Source of the DNA: Micromonospora sp. RHAY321
GTDB taxonomy: Bacteria; Actinomycetota; Actinomycetes; Mycobacteriales; Micromonosporaceae
Length of the DNA stretch: 64,000 nt
Reading direction: 5' to 3'
Assembly: GCF_023896955.1 (NCBI RefSeq)
Contig: NZ_JAMHIW010000005.1
Location: 345,219 to 409,218, forward strand
Part shown: in pieces, positions 8,525 through 15,668 of the stretch
How the letters are laid out: every line of letters begins with the position of its first letter
Position numbering within the stretch: position 1 is the stretch's first letter
Notes under the pieces: model-generated
Database searches by the model: none
Seen by the model: only the letters and a program-made list of their open reading frames with translations
Told to the model about the DNA's origin: nothing
Made by a program: the position numbers and the translations under genes

Positions 8525-9142
8525 TCAGTTGCGGGCGGCGGTGCGGCGGCTTGCGCGATGGCGGAGCCAACGGACGCCCTCGATGCCCAGCGTGACGATC
8601 ACCGAGAGGGCGATCCCGGCGAGGATGCCCTTGACGGGGTGCCGCTCGAAGGCCAGCCCGCCGAAGTAGCCGAGCAGCCCGCAGTACAGCGCCCAGGTGA
8701 CCGTCGCGATCGCGTCATAGAGCAGGAACGACCGGCGGGGATAACGGACCGCGCCCATGGTGAGGGTGACCGCGGTCCGGCCGCCCGGCACGTACCGGGA
8801 GGTGGTCAGGATCAGCCCGCCGCGCCGTTCCAACGCGCGCCGGGCCCAGTCGGAGCTGGCCCGCCGACGGCTGTCGACGGGAAACCGGGCGAGCCGGTTC
8901 GCGCCGCCGCCGCGCCCGATGGCGTACGAGACGTGGTCGCCGGCGCAGGCGCCCAGCGCGGCGGCGACGATCACCGCCACCAGATTGGGGTTGCCGCCGG
9001 TGGAGAGCACGGCGGCCGTGATGACGGCTGCCTCGCCGGGTACGGCCGGGAAGAACGCGTCGACCGCCGTGAGCCCGAAGATCAGCAGGTACACCCATGG
9101 TGAGGCGACCAGCTGTCGGAGCAGGTCGAGCGCGGAGTCCAT
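8525..9142 (-). CDS. DedA family membrane protein (copy 2)
   Basis: 205-residue paralogue of the protein at 5905-6552. Seen: WVYLLIFGLTAVDAFFPAVPGE, GDHVSYAIGRGGG and SRYVPGGRTAVTLTMGAVRYP. It ends 12 bp after the response-regulator stop on the opposite strand, so the two genes converge. Its DNA from 8747 to 8794 differs at one base from 6157-6204. The function is as for the first copy: membrane lipid homeostasis is likely from the family, the substrate is unknown. Confidence 0.92.
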   Translation of the reverse strand: MDSALDLLRQLVASPWVYLLIFGLTAVDAFFPAVPGEAAVITAAVLSTGGNPNLVAVIVAAALGACAGDHVSYAIGRGGGANRLARFPVDSRRRASSDWARRALERRGGLILTTSRYVPGGRTAVTLTMGAVRYPRRSFLLYDAIATVTWALYCGLLGYFGGLAFERHPVKGILAGIALSVIVTLGIEGVRWLRHRASRRTAARN

Positions 9143-9214
9143 GCCCCCATGCTCGCCGGGCGCGACCCGCCCGGTGGCCGAGTCGCCGGATCACCCGGGC
9201 CATGCCCACGGGCG

Positions 9215-10477
9215 TCAGGCCGAGCGGACCAGGGCCGGTGGGGCGAGCAGCGGGCCGTGCGGGGTCTTGTCGCCGGAGGTGGGGCCGTGCGAGGTCAGCA
9301 CCACCGGCGCGCCCAGCTCCGCGCGTACCGCCTCCGCCCAGTCGGGCGGCGGGCCGTCGTACACCGGGCGGGAGCGCAGCAGACGGGCGGTGAGCGCGGC
9401 CTGCCGGTCCAGGTCTCCGGGTGGGCCCGGGGTGAGCCGGTCGGTGGTGTCGTAGCGGCGGCAGATCCGCAGCCCCGGGCCGGCGAGGTCGAGGTGGGTC
9501 AGCGCCAGGCCGTCGACCCCGCCGGCCGCGGCGAGGGCGTACCGGTGGGCCACCGCGTCGAAGTGGCCGAACCGGAACCGGCCCTGCCACGGGTTCGTCG
9601 GGTTGCGCGGGTCGGTCAGTGCCAGGCCCGGGTCCTCGGTCACCAGCGGACCGGGCCCGTGCCGGGTGGTGACCAGCCGGAGCACCCCGATCCGGGTCGC
9701 GCCGCCGGGCAGGCCCGCCTCGGCGAGCAGGCTGTCGGCGTTGGCGAACGTGGTGGTGCTCCATGTCGTGTACGGGTGGAAGCCGTGCCACTCGTCGAGC
9801 AGCACGCCCTGCGCGCCCTCGAAGACGCAGGTCCCGGTGCGCAGCGCCCCGGTGAGCCAGGTCCTGTCCACGATCGCGACCCGCCCGGCGAACCCGGTGA
9901 ACGCGGGCAGGCAGTCCTCGACCGGTGGCGCGTCAAGCGGGCCGAGTTCGGCGGTCAGCCGGTCCCGCAGGGCGGTCAGCCTGCGGCGCAGCAGCGCCGG
10001 GCTGCCGCAGTCGGCGACCCGGGGCGCGTCGCCGGGGTGGGCGAGACCGTACGCGACGGCCTCACCCACCCCGAGCCCGCAGGAGCCGTGCCGGTCGGCT
10101 CCCCGGGCGATCTCCCGGGCCCGGTTGGCGGCCCGGTGGTACGGGGTGGCGAGCAACGCCTCCCCGTCGACCGTCAGTCGGTCGAGCGCGTCGGGCACCC
10201 CGACCGTGGCGAGATGGTCGGCCTCGGCGGCCAGCGCCAGCGGGTCCACCACCACGTGCCGCGACAGGTGCGTACGGACCCCGGGATGGAACGTGCCGGC
10301 GCCGAACTGCGCGAACGTGTGGTGCCGCCCATCGCGCAGCACGACGTTGTGCGCCGCCTGCGCGCCCCCGTTGAAGCGGATCACCGTGTGCACGGGCCGG
10401 GTGGCGCAGAGCCAGTCCACCACGGTGCCCTTGCCGGCGTCGCCGTAGCCGAGGTCGACCACCGCCACGTGCCTCAC
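9215..10477 (-). CDS. Divergent adenylosuccinate synthetase-like protein
   Basis: 420 residues with the plan of PurA, a GTP-dependent ligase that joins IMP and aspartate. The classical WGDEGKGK loop reads GYGDAGKGT: the catalytic Asp is kept, the next Glu is Ala. The GHNAGHT segment reads GAQAAHNVV, keeping the His. Also seen: FEGAQGVLLDEWHG, a THLD in place of the GTP-binding TKLD, and TSHGPTSGD in place of the C-terminal STGPDR. The IMP-binding TTGRGIGP region is only SCGLGVGE. The GTG start overlaps the VWA-gene stop by 3-4 nt. It is last in a four-gene operon unlike any purA locus, so an altered substrate is more likely than housekeeping PurA. Confidence 0.8.
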   Translation of the reverse strand: MRHVAVVDLGYGDAGKGTVVDWLCATRPVHTVIRFNGGAQAAHNVVLRDGRHHTFAQFGAGTFHPGVRTHLSRHVVVDPLALAAEADHLATVGVPDALDRLTVDGEALLATPYHRAANRAREIARGADRHGSCGLGVGEAVAYGLAHPGDAPRVADCGSPALLRRRLTALRDRLTAELGPLDAPPVEDCLPAFTGFAGRVAIVDRTWLTGALRTGTCVFEGAQGVLLDEWHGFHPYTTWSTTTFANADSLLAEAGLPGGATRIGVLRLVTTRHGPGPLVTEDPGLALTDPRNPTNPWQGRFRFGHFDAVAHRYALAAAGGVDGLALTHLDLAGPGLRICRRYDTTDRLTPGPPGDLDRQAALTARLLRSRPVYDGPPPDWAEAVRAELGAPVVLTSHGPTSGDKTPHGPLLAPPALVRSA

Positions 10478-11433
10478 AGCCGGGTCACCCCACCGGTGGT
10501 GTCGCGGAAGGCCGGCAGCGTGGACACCTCGGCCCGCCGCCCCCGCCCGAGGCGGGCCAGCGCCTTGGACACGGTGCCGGCGGCGCCGGAGCCGGTGTGG
10601 TCCAGGTGGCGGAGGCCCTCGTCCAGGTCGATGGCCTGCTCGCCGAGGCCGATGGTGAGCGCGATGGTCTCGCAGACCGCGTCGAGGTCGTCGAGCACGA
10701 CGGCGTTCTGCCCGAGCAGGTCCCGCCAGAAGTCGAGCACCTTGGCGTTGCCGGCGTAGTGGCTGCCGGCGGGGAGCAGGTAGTAGGTGTCCCAGCGGCG
10801 GGTCACCTCGTCGACGACCTGTCGCAGCGGTACGTCCTCGGCCAGGTCGTCGCCGATCAGGCGGGCCACCTCCCGGGCCTTCACCCGGGGGTACGCCAGC
10901 TCGTCGCCGATGATGAACAAGTAGCCGCGCCGGCCGCGCTTCTCCCAGCTGTCGGTGACGGTGTGTCGGGCCATGAAGTACATGGCCAGCTCGTACGACT
11001 CGGTCATCTGCCCGCCGCCACCGCCCTCCAGCACGATCCGCCCGAGGTCGTCGTCCATCCGGTTGTCCGACTCGAACTGGCCGACCTGCAACGGCACCCG
11101 GTCACAGGTGGCGTCGCCGATCGCGCCGAACATGATCTGGGGGTCGCTGGCGTAGCCCTGCCGTTGCAGCAGCCCGAGCAGTTGCGGCAGCTTGGTCTGC
11201 AGGACGCGCGGCACCTTTAGCATCGAGCCGGTCACGTCGAAGAGCACCGCGACGGGCGTCGACTGCGGGTGCTCGTCGGAGTCGCGGCTCTCGCGCGTCG
11301 CGTCGCGGGGGTCGAGTGCGGGGTGCACGGTGCGTGCCCCGCTGTCGCTGTAGGAGAAGGCGCTCCTGCCGGTGGACCGGCGGTAGCGGTCGGCGGCGTC
11401 GTACACGTCGGTGGACCAGATTCCACTGCCCAT
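10474..11433 (-). CDS. VWA domain protein
   Basis: 319 residues. A von Willebrand A-like domain starts near residue 60 with the metal-ion site VLFDVTGSM (DxTGS form). It continues with FGAIGDATCDRVPLQVGQFE and a second metal-coordinating region GGGGGQMTESYELAMY, followed by FIIGDELAYP. There is no signal peptide or membrane segment, so it is cytoplasmic. The family usually mediates metal-dependent protein-protein contacts. It is coupled to the PurA-like gene (overlapping stop/start) and lies 9 bp after the kinase-like gene. The segment YYLLPAGSHY is characteristic but its meaning is unknown to me. Confidence 0.8.
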   Translation of the reverse strand: MGSGIWSTDVYDAADRYRRSTGRSAFSYSDSGARTVHPALDPRDATRESRDSDEHPQSTPVAVLFDVTGSMLKVPRVLQTKLPQLLGLLQRQGYASDPQIMFGAIGDATCDRVPLQVGQFESDNRMDDDLGRIVLEGGGGGQMTESYELAMYFMARHTVTDSWEKRGRRGYLFIIGDELAYPRVKAREVARLIGDDLAEDVPLRQVVDEVTRRWDTYYLLPAGSHYAGNAKVLDFWRDLLGQNAVVLDDLDAVCETIALTIGLGEQAIDLDEGLRHLDHTGSGAAGTVSKALARLGRGRRAEVSTLPAFRDTTGGVTRL

Positions 11434-11442
11434 GACAGCTCC

Positions 11443-12414
11443 CTAGGGGGTGAGGGTGAAGGGTCGGAAGGTGCGCGGCCCGTAGAGCCGGTCCAGCACC
11501 TGGTCGAGTTCGCGGAGCAGGCGCCAGGCGTCGTCGGGCCGGTCCTGGAGGAATCGCTGCCGGCAGCCCTGGGCGAAGCCGAGCAGCTCGCGCGGCGCGT
11601 GGCGGTTCAGCAGCGAGGTCATGCAGCGGGTGGCCATCCAGATGTCGGTGCCCGGCCCGCAGGGCTGCTTCCTGGGGACCTCGGGCGGGTACCAGCCCTC
11701 CTGGTCGGGCACCAGAGCCGGGACCGTGCCTCCGACGGGGGCGGAGAAACACCAGTCGACCAGCACCACGCCGTGGGCGTCCGGCTCGATCAGCACGTGT
11801 CGCGGCAGGACCGCGCCGTGCACCACGCCCGCCCGGTGGGCCAGGCCGAGCGCCACCAGCAGCCGCCGCCACATCCAGGCCACGTCCCGGGCGTCCAACC
11901 CGTCGGGGTACGCGCGCCGCACCTCGTCGAGGTCGTGCAGACCGGGCGCGGTGGCGAGCACGTTGATCCGTCGTTCGGCGCCGGAGGCGGCGTCGCGGTG
12001 TGGGAACTCGTCGACGAGCCGTGGCACGTACGGCAGGTAGCGCGGGTCGCCGCGTTCGGCGATGGTGCGCAGGGCGTGCGCCTCGCGGGCCATCAGGTCG
12101 TTGTCGGTGGGCCGTCGGGGGAGCTTGAGCAGCCGGTCGTCGCCGACGTCGTAGAGATCGGCCAGGTCACCCGAGTGGACCGGCACGCCGAGGCGGTAGT
12201 CGCCGAGGACGGTGACCTGCCGGGCCTGCCACCGGGTGGTGACCTGGATGAACGCCTCGGTGGCCTCGGCGCGTACCGCCGGGTCGGCCGGCAGACGGTC
12301 GGGGTGCAGGGCCGCGACCAGCTCGCGGTAGCGCCGGGCCGGCTGGTCGGTGCCGAACAGGTCGGCGTCGGTGCGGGCCGCCGTGACCAGGCCGATGGCC
12401 TCCGCGGTCCTCAT
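11443..12414 (-). CDS. J-domain/protein-kinase-like fusion (probable pseudokinase)
   Basis: 323 residues. The N-terminal ~70 residues resemble a J domain with the diagnostic HPD (YRELVAALHPDRLPADP). From about residue 75 the protein has a kinase fold: GDYRLGVPVHSGDLADLYDV as the glycine loop region, RLLKLPRR with the lysine, and MAREAHALRTI with the helix-C Glu. The catalytic loop reads VVHGAVLPRHVLI, so the HRD aspartate is Gly, and DFG is DWC. Phosphotransfer would therefore be lost or unusual. Its ATG overlaps the Nudix-gene stop by 4 nt. A scaffold or regulatory role in the operon is inferred. Confidence 0.75.
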   Translation of the reverse strand: MRTAEAIGLVTAARTDADLFGTDQPARRYRELVAALHPDRLPADPAVRAEATEAFIQVTTRWQARQVTVLGDYRLGVPVHSGDLADLYDVGDDRLLKLPRRPTDNDLMAREAHALRTIAERGDPRYLPYVPRLVDEFPHRDAASGAERRINVLATAPGLHDLDEVRRAYPDGLDARDVAWMWRRLLVALGLAHRAGVVHGAVLPRHVLIEPDAHGVVLVDWCFSAPVGGTVPALVPDQEGWYPPEVPRKQPCGPGTDIWMATRCMTSLLNRHAPRELLGFAQGCRQRFLQDRPDDAWRLLRELDQVLDRLYGPRTFRPFTLTP

Positions 12415-13166
12415 CGCACCGTCTCCTCCCGGGCGGGGCGCAGCAGCGCCGGGTGCAGCAGCCGGGCGTCGCCGGCCCGGTAGAGCCGGGCGCGGGGGCC
12501 GCCCCGGGCACCGCCGCGCTCGGTGCTGGCGCCCGTGCTCTCCACGAACCCCGGCACGGACAGCACCTTGCGGTGGAAGTTGCCGGCGTGCAGGGGGTGA
12601 CCCCAGACCGTCTCGTAGACGGCGCGCAGCTCGCTGATCGTGAACTCGGCGGCGAGGAAGCGGGTGGCGAGCGGCGTGTATTCCAGCTTGGAGCGCGCCC
12701 GCTCCAGGGCGTCGTCGATGATCCGGCCGTGGTCGAACGCGAGCTGCCGGCTGGTCAGTGCGGTCACCGGCAGCCAGATCGCCTCGTCGGCGTCGCTGCC
12801 GGCGGCCGGGTCCGGCAGGTCGGGGGCGAACGCGAGGTGGGCGACCGAGACGACGCGCATCCGTGGGTCGCGGTCGGGAGCCCCGTAGCTGCCCAACTGC
12901 TCCAGGTGTACGCGGCGCAGCCCTGCACCGCCGAGCCCGGTCTCCTCGGCCAGCTCCCGTCGGGCGCCGGCGGTCAGGTCCTCCTCGGGGCGGACGAAGC
13001 CACCGGGCAACGCCCAGTGCCCCTCGAAGGGCGGCTGCCCACGCTGGATCAGCAGCAGGTGCAGTGCGTCGTCGCGGATGGTCAGGGCCACCACGTCGAC
13101 GGTCACGGCGACCGACGGATAGGCCCGGGGGTCGTACGCGGCCAGGAAGTCCTGCTCGTCAACCAT
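12411..13166 (-). CDS. Nudix domain/winged-helix protein, NrtR-like regulator
   Basis: 251 residues. The N-terminal half is a Nudix domain: ALPGGFVRPEEDLTAGARREL, then AEETGL, an intact-looking Nudix box. The C-terminal half (LEYTPLATRFLAAEFTISELRAVYE, HAGNFHRKVLSV) matches the winged-helix DNA-binding part of NrtR regulators, which sense ADP-ribose and control NAD genes. It is first in the four-gene operon. Two tandem 13-bp palindromes lie just before its start, suggesting autorepression. Because the Nudix box looks complete, it could be an active hydrolase, a sensor, or both. The proline/arginine-rich C-terminus is not part of the family core. Confidence 0.82.
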   Translation of the reverse strand: MVDEQDFLAAYDPRAYPSVAVTVDVVALTIRDDALHLLLIQRGQPPFEGHWALPGGFVRPEEDLTAGARRELAEETGLGGAGLRRVHLEQLGSYGAPDRDPRMRVVSVAHLAFAPDLPDPAAGSDADEAIWLPVTALTSRQLAFDHGRIIDDALERARSKLEYTPLATRFLAAEFTISELRAVYETVWGHPLHAGNFHRKVLSVPGFVESTGASTERGGARGGPRARLYRAGDARLLHPALLRPAREETVR

Positions 13167-13171
13167 GTCTC

Positions 13172-13200
13172 TCTCAATCTGAGAACATCTCGATCTGAGA
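13172..13200 (-). promoter_or_regulatory. Two tandem palindromes, candidate operator of the Nudix-kinase-VWA-PurA-like operon
   Basis: TCTCAATCTGAGA (13172-13184) and TCTCGATCTGAGA (13188-13200) are two 13-bp palindromic units repeated every 16 bp. They sit between the ATG of the Nudix/NrtR-like gene and a TAAGTT -10-like hexamer (minus strand, 13208-13203). A protein bound here would block transcription just after initiation. The natural candidate is the adjacent NrtR-like protein itself. Confidence 0.65.
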
Positions 13201-13210
13201 AGAACTTAGC

Positions 13211-13257
13211 GCAGAAAAACACCCCTGCCAAGCCCCGAATCCGGTTTGGCAGGGGTG
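13211..13257 (-). terminator. Rho-independent terminator of the maoC/fabG4 unit
   Basis: Perfect 12-bp inverted repeat (13220-13231 / 13246-13257) followed on the minus strand by a run of five T (13219-13215). It lies 3 bp beyond the stop of the MaoC-type gene. The T-run is directly upstream of the promoter of the Nudix operon, which insulates that operon from fatty-acid transcription. Confidence 0.85.
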
Positions 13258-13259
13258 CC

Positions 13260-14213
13260 TCAGCGCAGGAGACCCGCCAGGTGTGGTCGGCCGCGCGAGT
13301 CGTGCAGCGCGAACCCACCGTCGGGCAGGAGGGCGAAGCTCACCGTGCTCGGCAGCGGTACGGGCAGCTTGAAGGCGACCTCGACGGTGTAGGCGTCCGG
13401 CAGCCGGTTCTCCAGCGCGGCCAGGCAGCGGGCCTTGCTCCACATGCCGTGCGCGATCGGCCGGCGGAACCCGAACAGCCGCGCCCCGAGCAGGGAGGTG
13501 TGGATCGGGTTGTGGTCCCCGGAGACCCGCGCGTACGCGGTGCCGACGCGAGGCTCCACCCGCCAGCGGGCCGTGCCGGCCGGCGTCTCCGGGCGTCCGC
13601 TCCGGTCGCGCCGCTCGCCGCCGCCGGGCATCCGCTCCCGACCTAGATACGTCGAGACGCCGCGCCAGACCTCATCCCCGTCGACCGAGGCGATGAGCAC
13701 CACGTCGACCTGCCGCCCCCGGTCGTGCGGGCGCAGGTTCTCCGCGTACGTCGTGAAGTCGAGGGTCTCGTCGGCGGTGACCGGACGGTGCACGGAGATC
13801 CGGTTGCCGACGTGCACCACGCCGGTCAGTGGGATGGGGAACTCCGGCGCGGTCATCAGCCGCAGGGCCAGCGGGAAGCCCATGACGTGCGGGAACGTCG
13901 CGGGAAGCCGGTCGGTGAGCCGGAACCCGCAGACCCGGTCGTAGTCGGCCAGGTGCGCCCGGTCGACGGTCACCCCGCTCACGGTCAACTCGACCGGCGG
14001 CAGGCCGGGTCCGCGCCGCCCTCCGCCCAGGCCCGGCAGCGCATTGAGCAACGCCCGCCGGTAGAGCGCACCTGCCGCCGGCATCCGGGGCAGCTCGATC
14101 GGGGTACGGCTGCCCTCCGGCCGGCCAGCCGCGGCCAGGGTCTCCGCCGACAGCGTCTCCGTCGGGCCGTCGATCAGCTCGTGCAGGGAGACGTCGTCGT
14201 CCGTGCCACCCAT
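13260..14213 (-). CDS. MaoC-like (R)-specific enoyl-CoA hydratase, HtdX type
   Basis: 317 residues. The C-terminal hotdog domain carries the MaoC hydratase signature YARVSGDHNPIHTS and RRPIAHGMWSKA, with the expected Asp and His. The N-terminal half is a second, degenerate hotdog. Hydration of trans-2-enoyl-CoA/ACP to (R)-3-hydroxyacyl is the family reaction. The ATG overlaps the TGA of the FabG4-type gene (TGATG), so the pair is translationally coupled. The arrangement htdX-fabG4 divergent from fadA2 resembles the mycobacterial Rv0241c-Rv0243 locus. Confidence 0.9.
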   Translation of the reverse strand: MGGTDDDVSLHELIDGPTETLSAETLAAAGRPEGSRTPIELPRMPAAGALYRRALLNALPGLGGGRRGPGLPPVELTVSGVTVDRAHLADYDRVCGFRLTDRLPATFPHVMGFPLALRLMTAPEFPIPLTGVVHVGNRISVHRPVTADETLDFTTYAENLRPHDRGRQVDVVLIASVDGDEVWRGVSTYLGRERMPGGGERRDRSGRPETPAGTARWRVEPRVGTAYARVSGDHNPIHTSLLGARLFGFRRPIAHGMWSKARCLAALENRLPDAYTVEVAFKLPVPLPSTVSFALLPDGGFALHDSRGRPHLAGLLR

Positions 14214-15613
14214 CACGCCCCCAGCAGGCTCTGGCCGCAGACCCGGACCACGTTGCCGCTGACCGCGCCGCTGGCCGGCCAGGACAGCCAGCCGATCGTC
14301 TCGGCCACGTCCACCGGCAGCCCGCCCTGGGCCAGGCTGTTCATCCGGCGTCCCGCCTCGCGGACGACCAGCGGGATGCGCGCGGTCAGTCGGGTCTCGA
14401 TGAAGCCGGGGGCCACGGCGTTGACGCTGATCCCCTGGTCGCGGAGGGCCGGGGCGAGCGAGCCGACCAGCCCGATCACGCCGGCCTTGCTGGTGGCGTA
14501 GTTGGTCTGCCCGCGGTTGCCGGCGACCCCGGCGATCGAGGAGACCGCCACGATCCGCCCGCCGGCCGGGATCAGCTCCCGCTCCAGCAGCACGTCGTTG
14601 ATCCGCTCCTGGCTGGAGAGGTTGACGTCGATGACCTGGTCCCACCGGTCGGCGTCCATCCGGCCGAGCGTCTTGTCCCGCGTGATGCCGGCGTTGTGGA
14701 TGACCACGTCGACCCGGCCGTGCCGGCTTGCCAGGTGGTCGGCGAGCCGGGTCGGCGCGTCCGGCGCGGTCAGGTCGAGCTGGACGGCCGTGCCGCCGAT
14801 GTCGTTCGCCACCGCGGCCAGCGCGTCCCCGGCGGCCGGGATGTCCAACGCCACCACCTGCGCGCCGTCGCGGGCGAGCACCCGGGCCAGCGCGGCGCCG
14901 ATGCCCCGCGCGGCGCCGGTGACCAGCACGACCTGCCCGTCGAGTGGGCGGTCCCAGTCGGCCGGGGCGCTCGCGTCGCCAGCGCCGACCCGGATGACCT
15001 GCCCCGACACGTACGCGGACCGCCCCGACAGGAGGAACCGGAGGGTCGCCTCGAGGCTGGTGAGCGTGCCGGTGGACCGATCCGGTCCGCCCGGGTCGGC
15101 CGTGGTGACACTGCCGTCGCGGGTGACGTGGACGAGTTGCGCGGTGATGCCCCGGCCGAACTCCTTGCCGATGCTCCGGACCAGCCCTTCCAGGGCGCGC
15201 TGGGCGGTCGCCTCGCGGGGCGTCGGGCACTCCTCCGGCGGGGTGCCCAGCACGATCACCCGACCGCTGGGCAGCACGGCCCGCGCCTGGGGGTGGAAGA
15301 AGTCGTAGAGCTGGCGCAGGTCGGTCGAGTCGGTGATCCCGGTGGCGTCGAAGAGCAGTGCGCCGTACCGCTGCGGGGTGTCGGCGGAGGCGGTGGCGGC
15401 CGGGTCGGCCAGGTCGACCCCGGCGGCGGTCAGGATCTTGGCGACCGGCTCGGCGAGCCGGCTGCCGGTGGCCGCGCCGAGCAGGGCCGGCCCGGGCAGC
15501 AGCGGGTCGCCGGGGCGGTGCCGGCGCAGTCGCGGTGGGTCGGGCAGCCCGAGGCGCTTGACCAGCGCGCGGCCGGCGGCCGATTGGACGAAGCTCGCGT
15601 ACCTGTCGGTCAT
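14213..15613 (-). CDS. FabG4-type 3-oxoacyl reductase (SDR)
   Basis: 466 residues, high-molecular-weight FabG. The N-terminal ~210 residues are a degenerate flavodoxin-like Rossmann domain and the C-terminal ~250 an active SDR. Seen: VLVTGAARGIGAAL, IHNAGITRDKTL, VSSIAGVAGNRGQTNYATSK with the Ser/Tyr/Lys set, and NAVAPGFIETR. It is an NAD(P)H-dependent 3-oxoacyl-CoA/ACP reductase. A TAGGCT -10 (15625-15620) ends 6 nt before the ATG, so it is probably leaderless, and a palindromic operator overlaps that -10. Confidence 0.93.
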   Translation of the reverse strand: MTDRYASFVQSAAGRALVKRLGLPDPPRLRRHRPGDPLLPGPALLGAATGSRLAEPVAKILTAAGVDLADPAATASADTPQRYGALLFDATGITDSTDLRQLYDFFHPQARAVLPSGRVIVLGTPPEECPTPREATAQRALEGLVRSIGKEFGRGITAQLVHVTRDGSVTTADPGGPDRSTGTLTSLEATLRFLLSGRSAYVSGQVIRVGAGDASAPADWDRPLDGQVVLVTGAARGIGAALARVLARDGAQVVALDIPAAGDALAAVANDIGGTAVQLDLTAPDAPTRLADHLASRHGRVDVVIHNAGITRDKTLGRMDADRWDQVIDVNLSSQERINDVLLERELIPAGGRIVAVSSIAGVAGNRGQTNYATSKAGVIGLVGSLAPALRDQGISVNAVAPGFIETRLTARIPLVVREAGRRMNSLAQGGLPVDVAETIGWLSWPASGAVSGNVVRVCGQSLLGA

Positions 15614-15621
15614 GGGCGTAG

Positions 15622-15637
15622 CCTACTGGCGAGTAGG
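15622..15637. promoter_or_regulatory. Candidate TetR operator (site 2)
   Basis: CCTACTGGCGAGTAGG, a palindrome with 6-bp perfect arms in the 55-bp gap between divergent fabG4-type and thiolase genes. It shares CCTAC-N3-CGAGTAGG with the site beside tetR at 5222-5237, and GCGTA precedes both. It overlaps the -10 of the fabG4-type gene. Confidence 0.65.
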
Positions 15638-15668
15638 GTTCGAGCAACACCTGTTGAGGAGGCGGATC

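Noticed and set aside
9215..10477. Housekeeping adenylosuccinate synthetase (purA)
   Set aside because: Key IMP-binding and C-terminal motifs are altered and the operon partners are unrelated to purine synthesis, so the gene symbol was not given.
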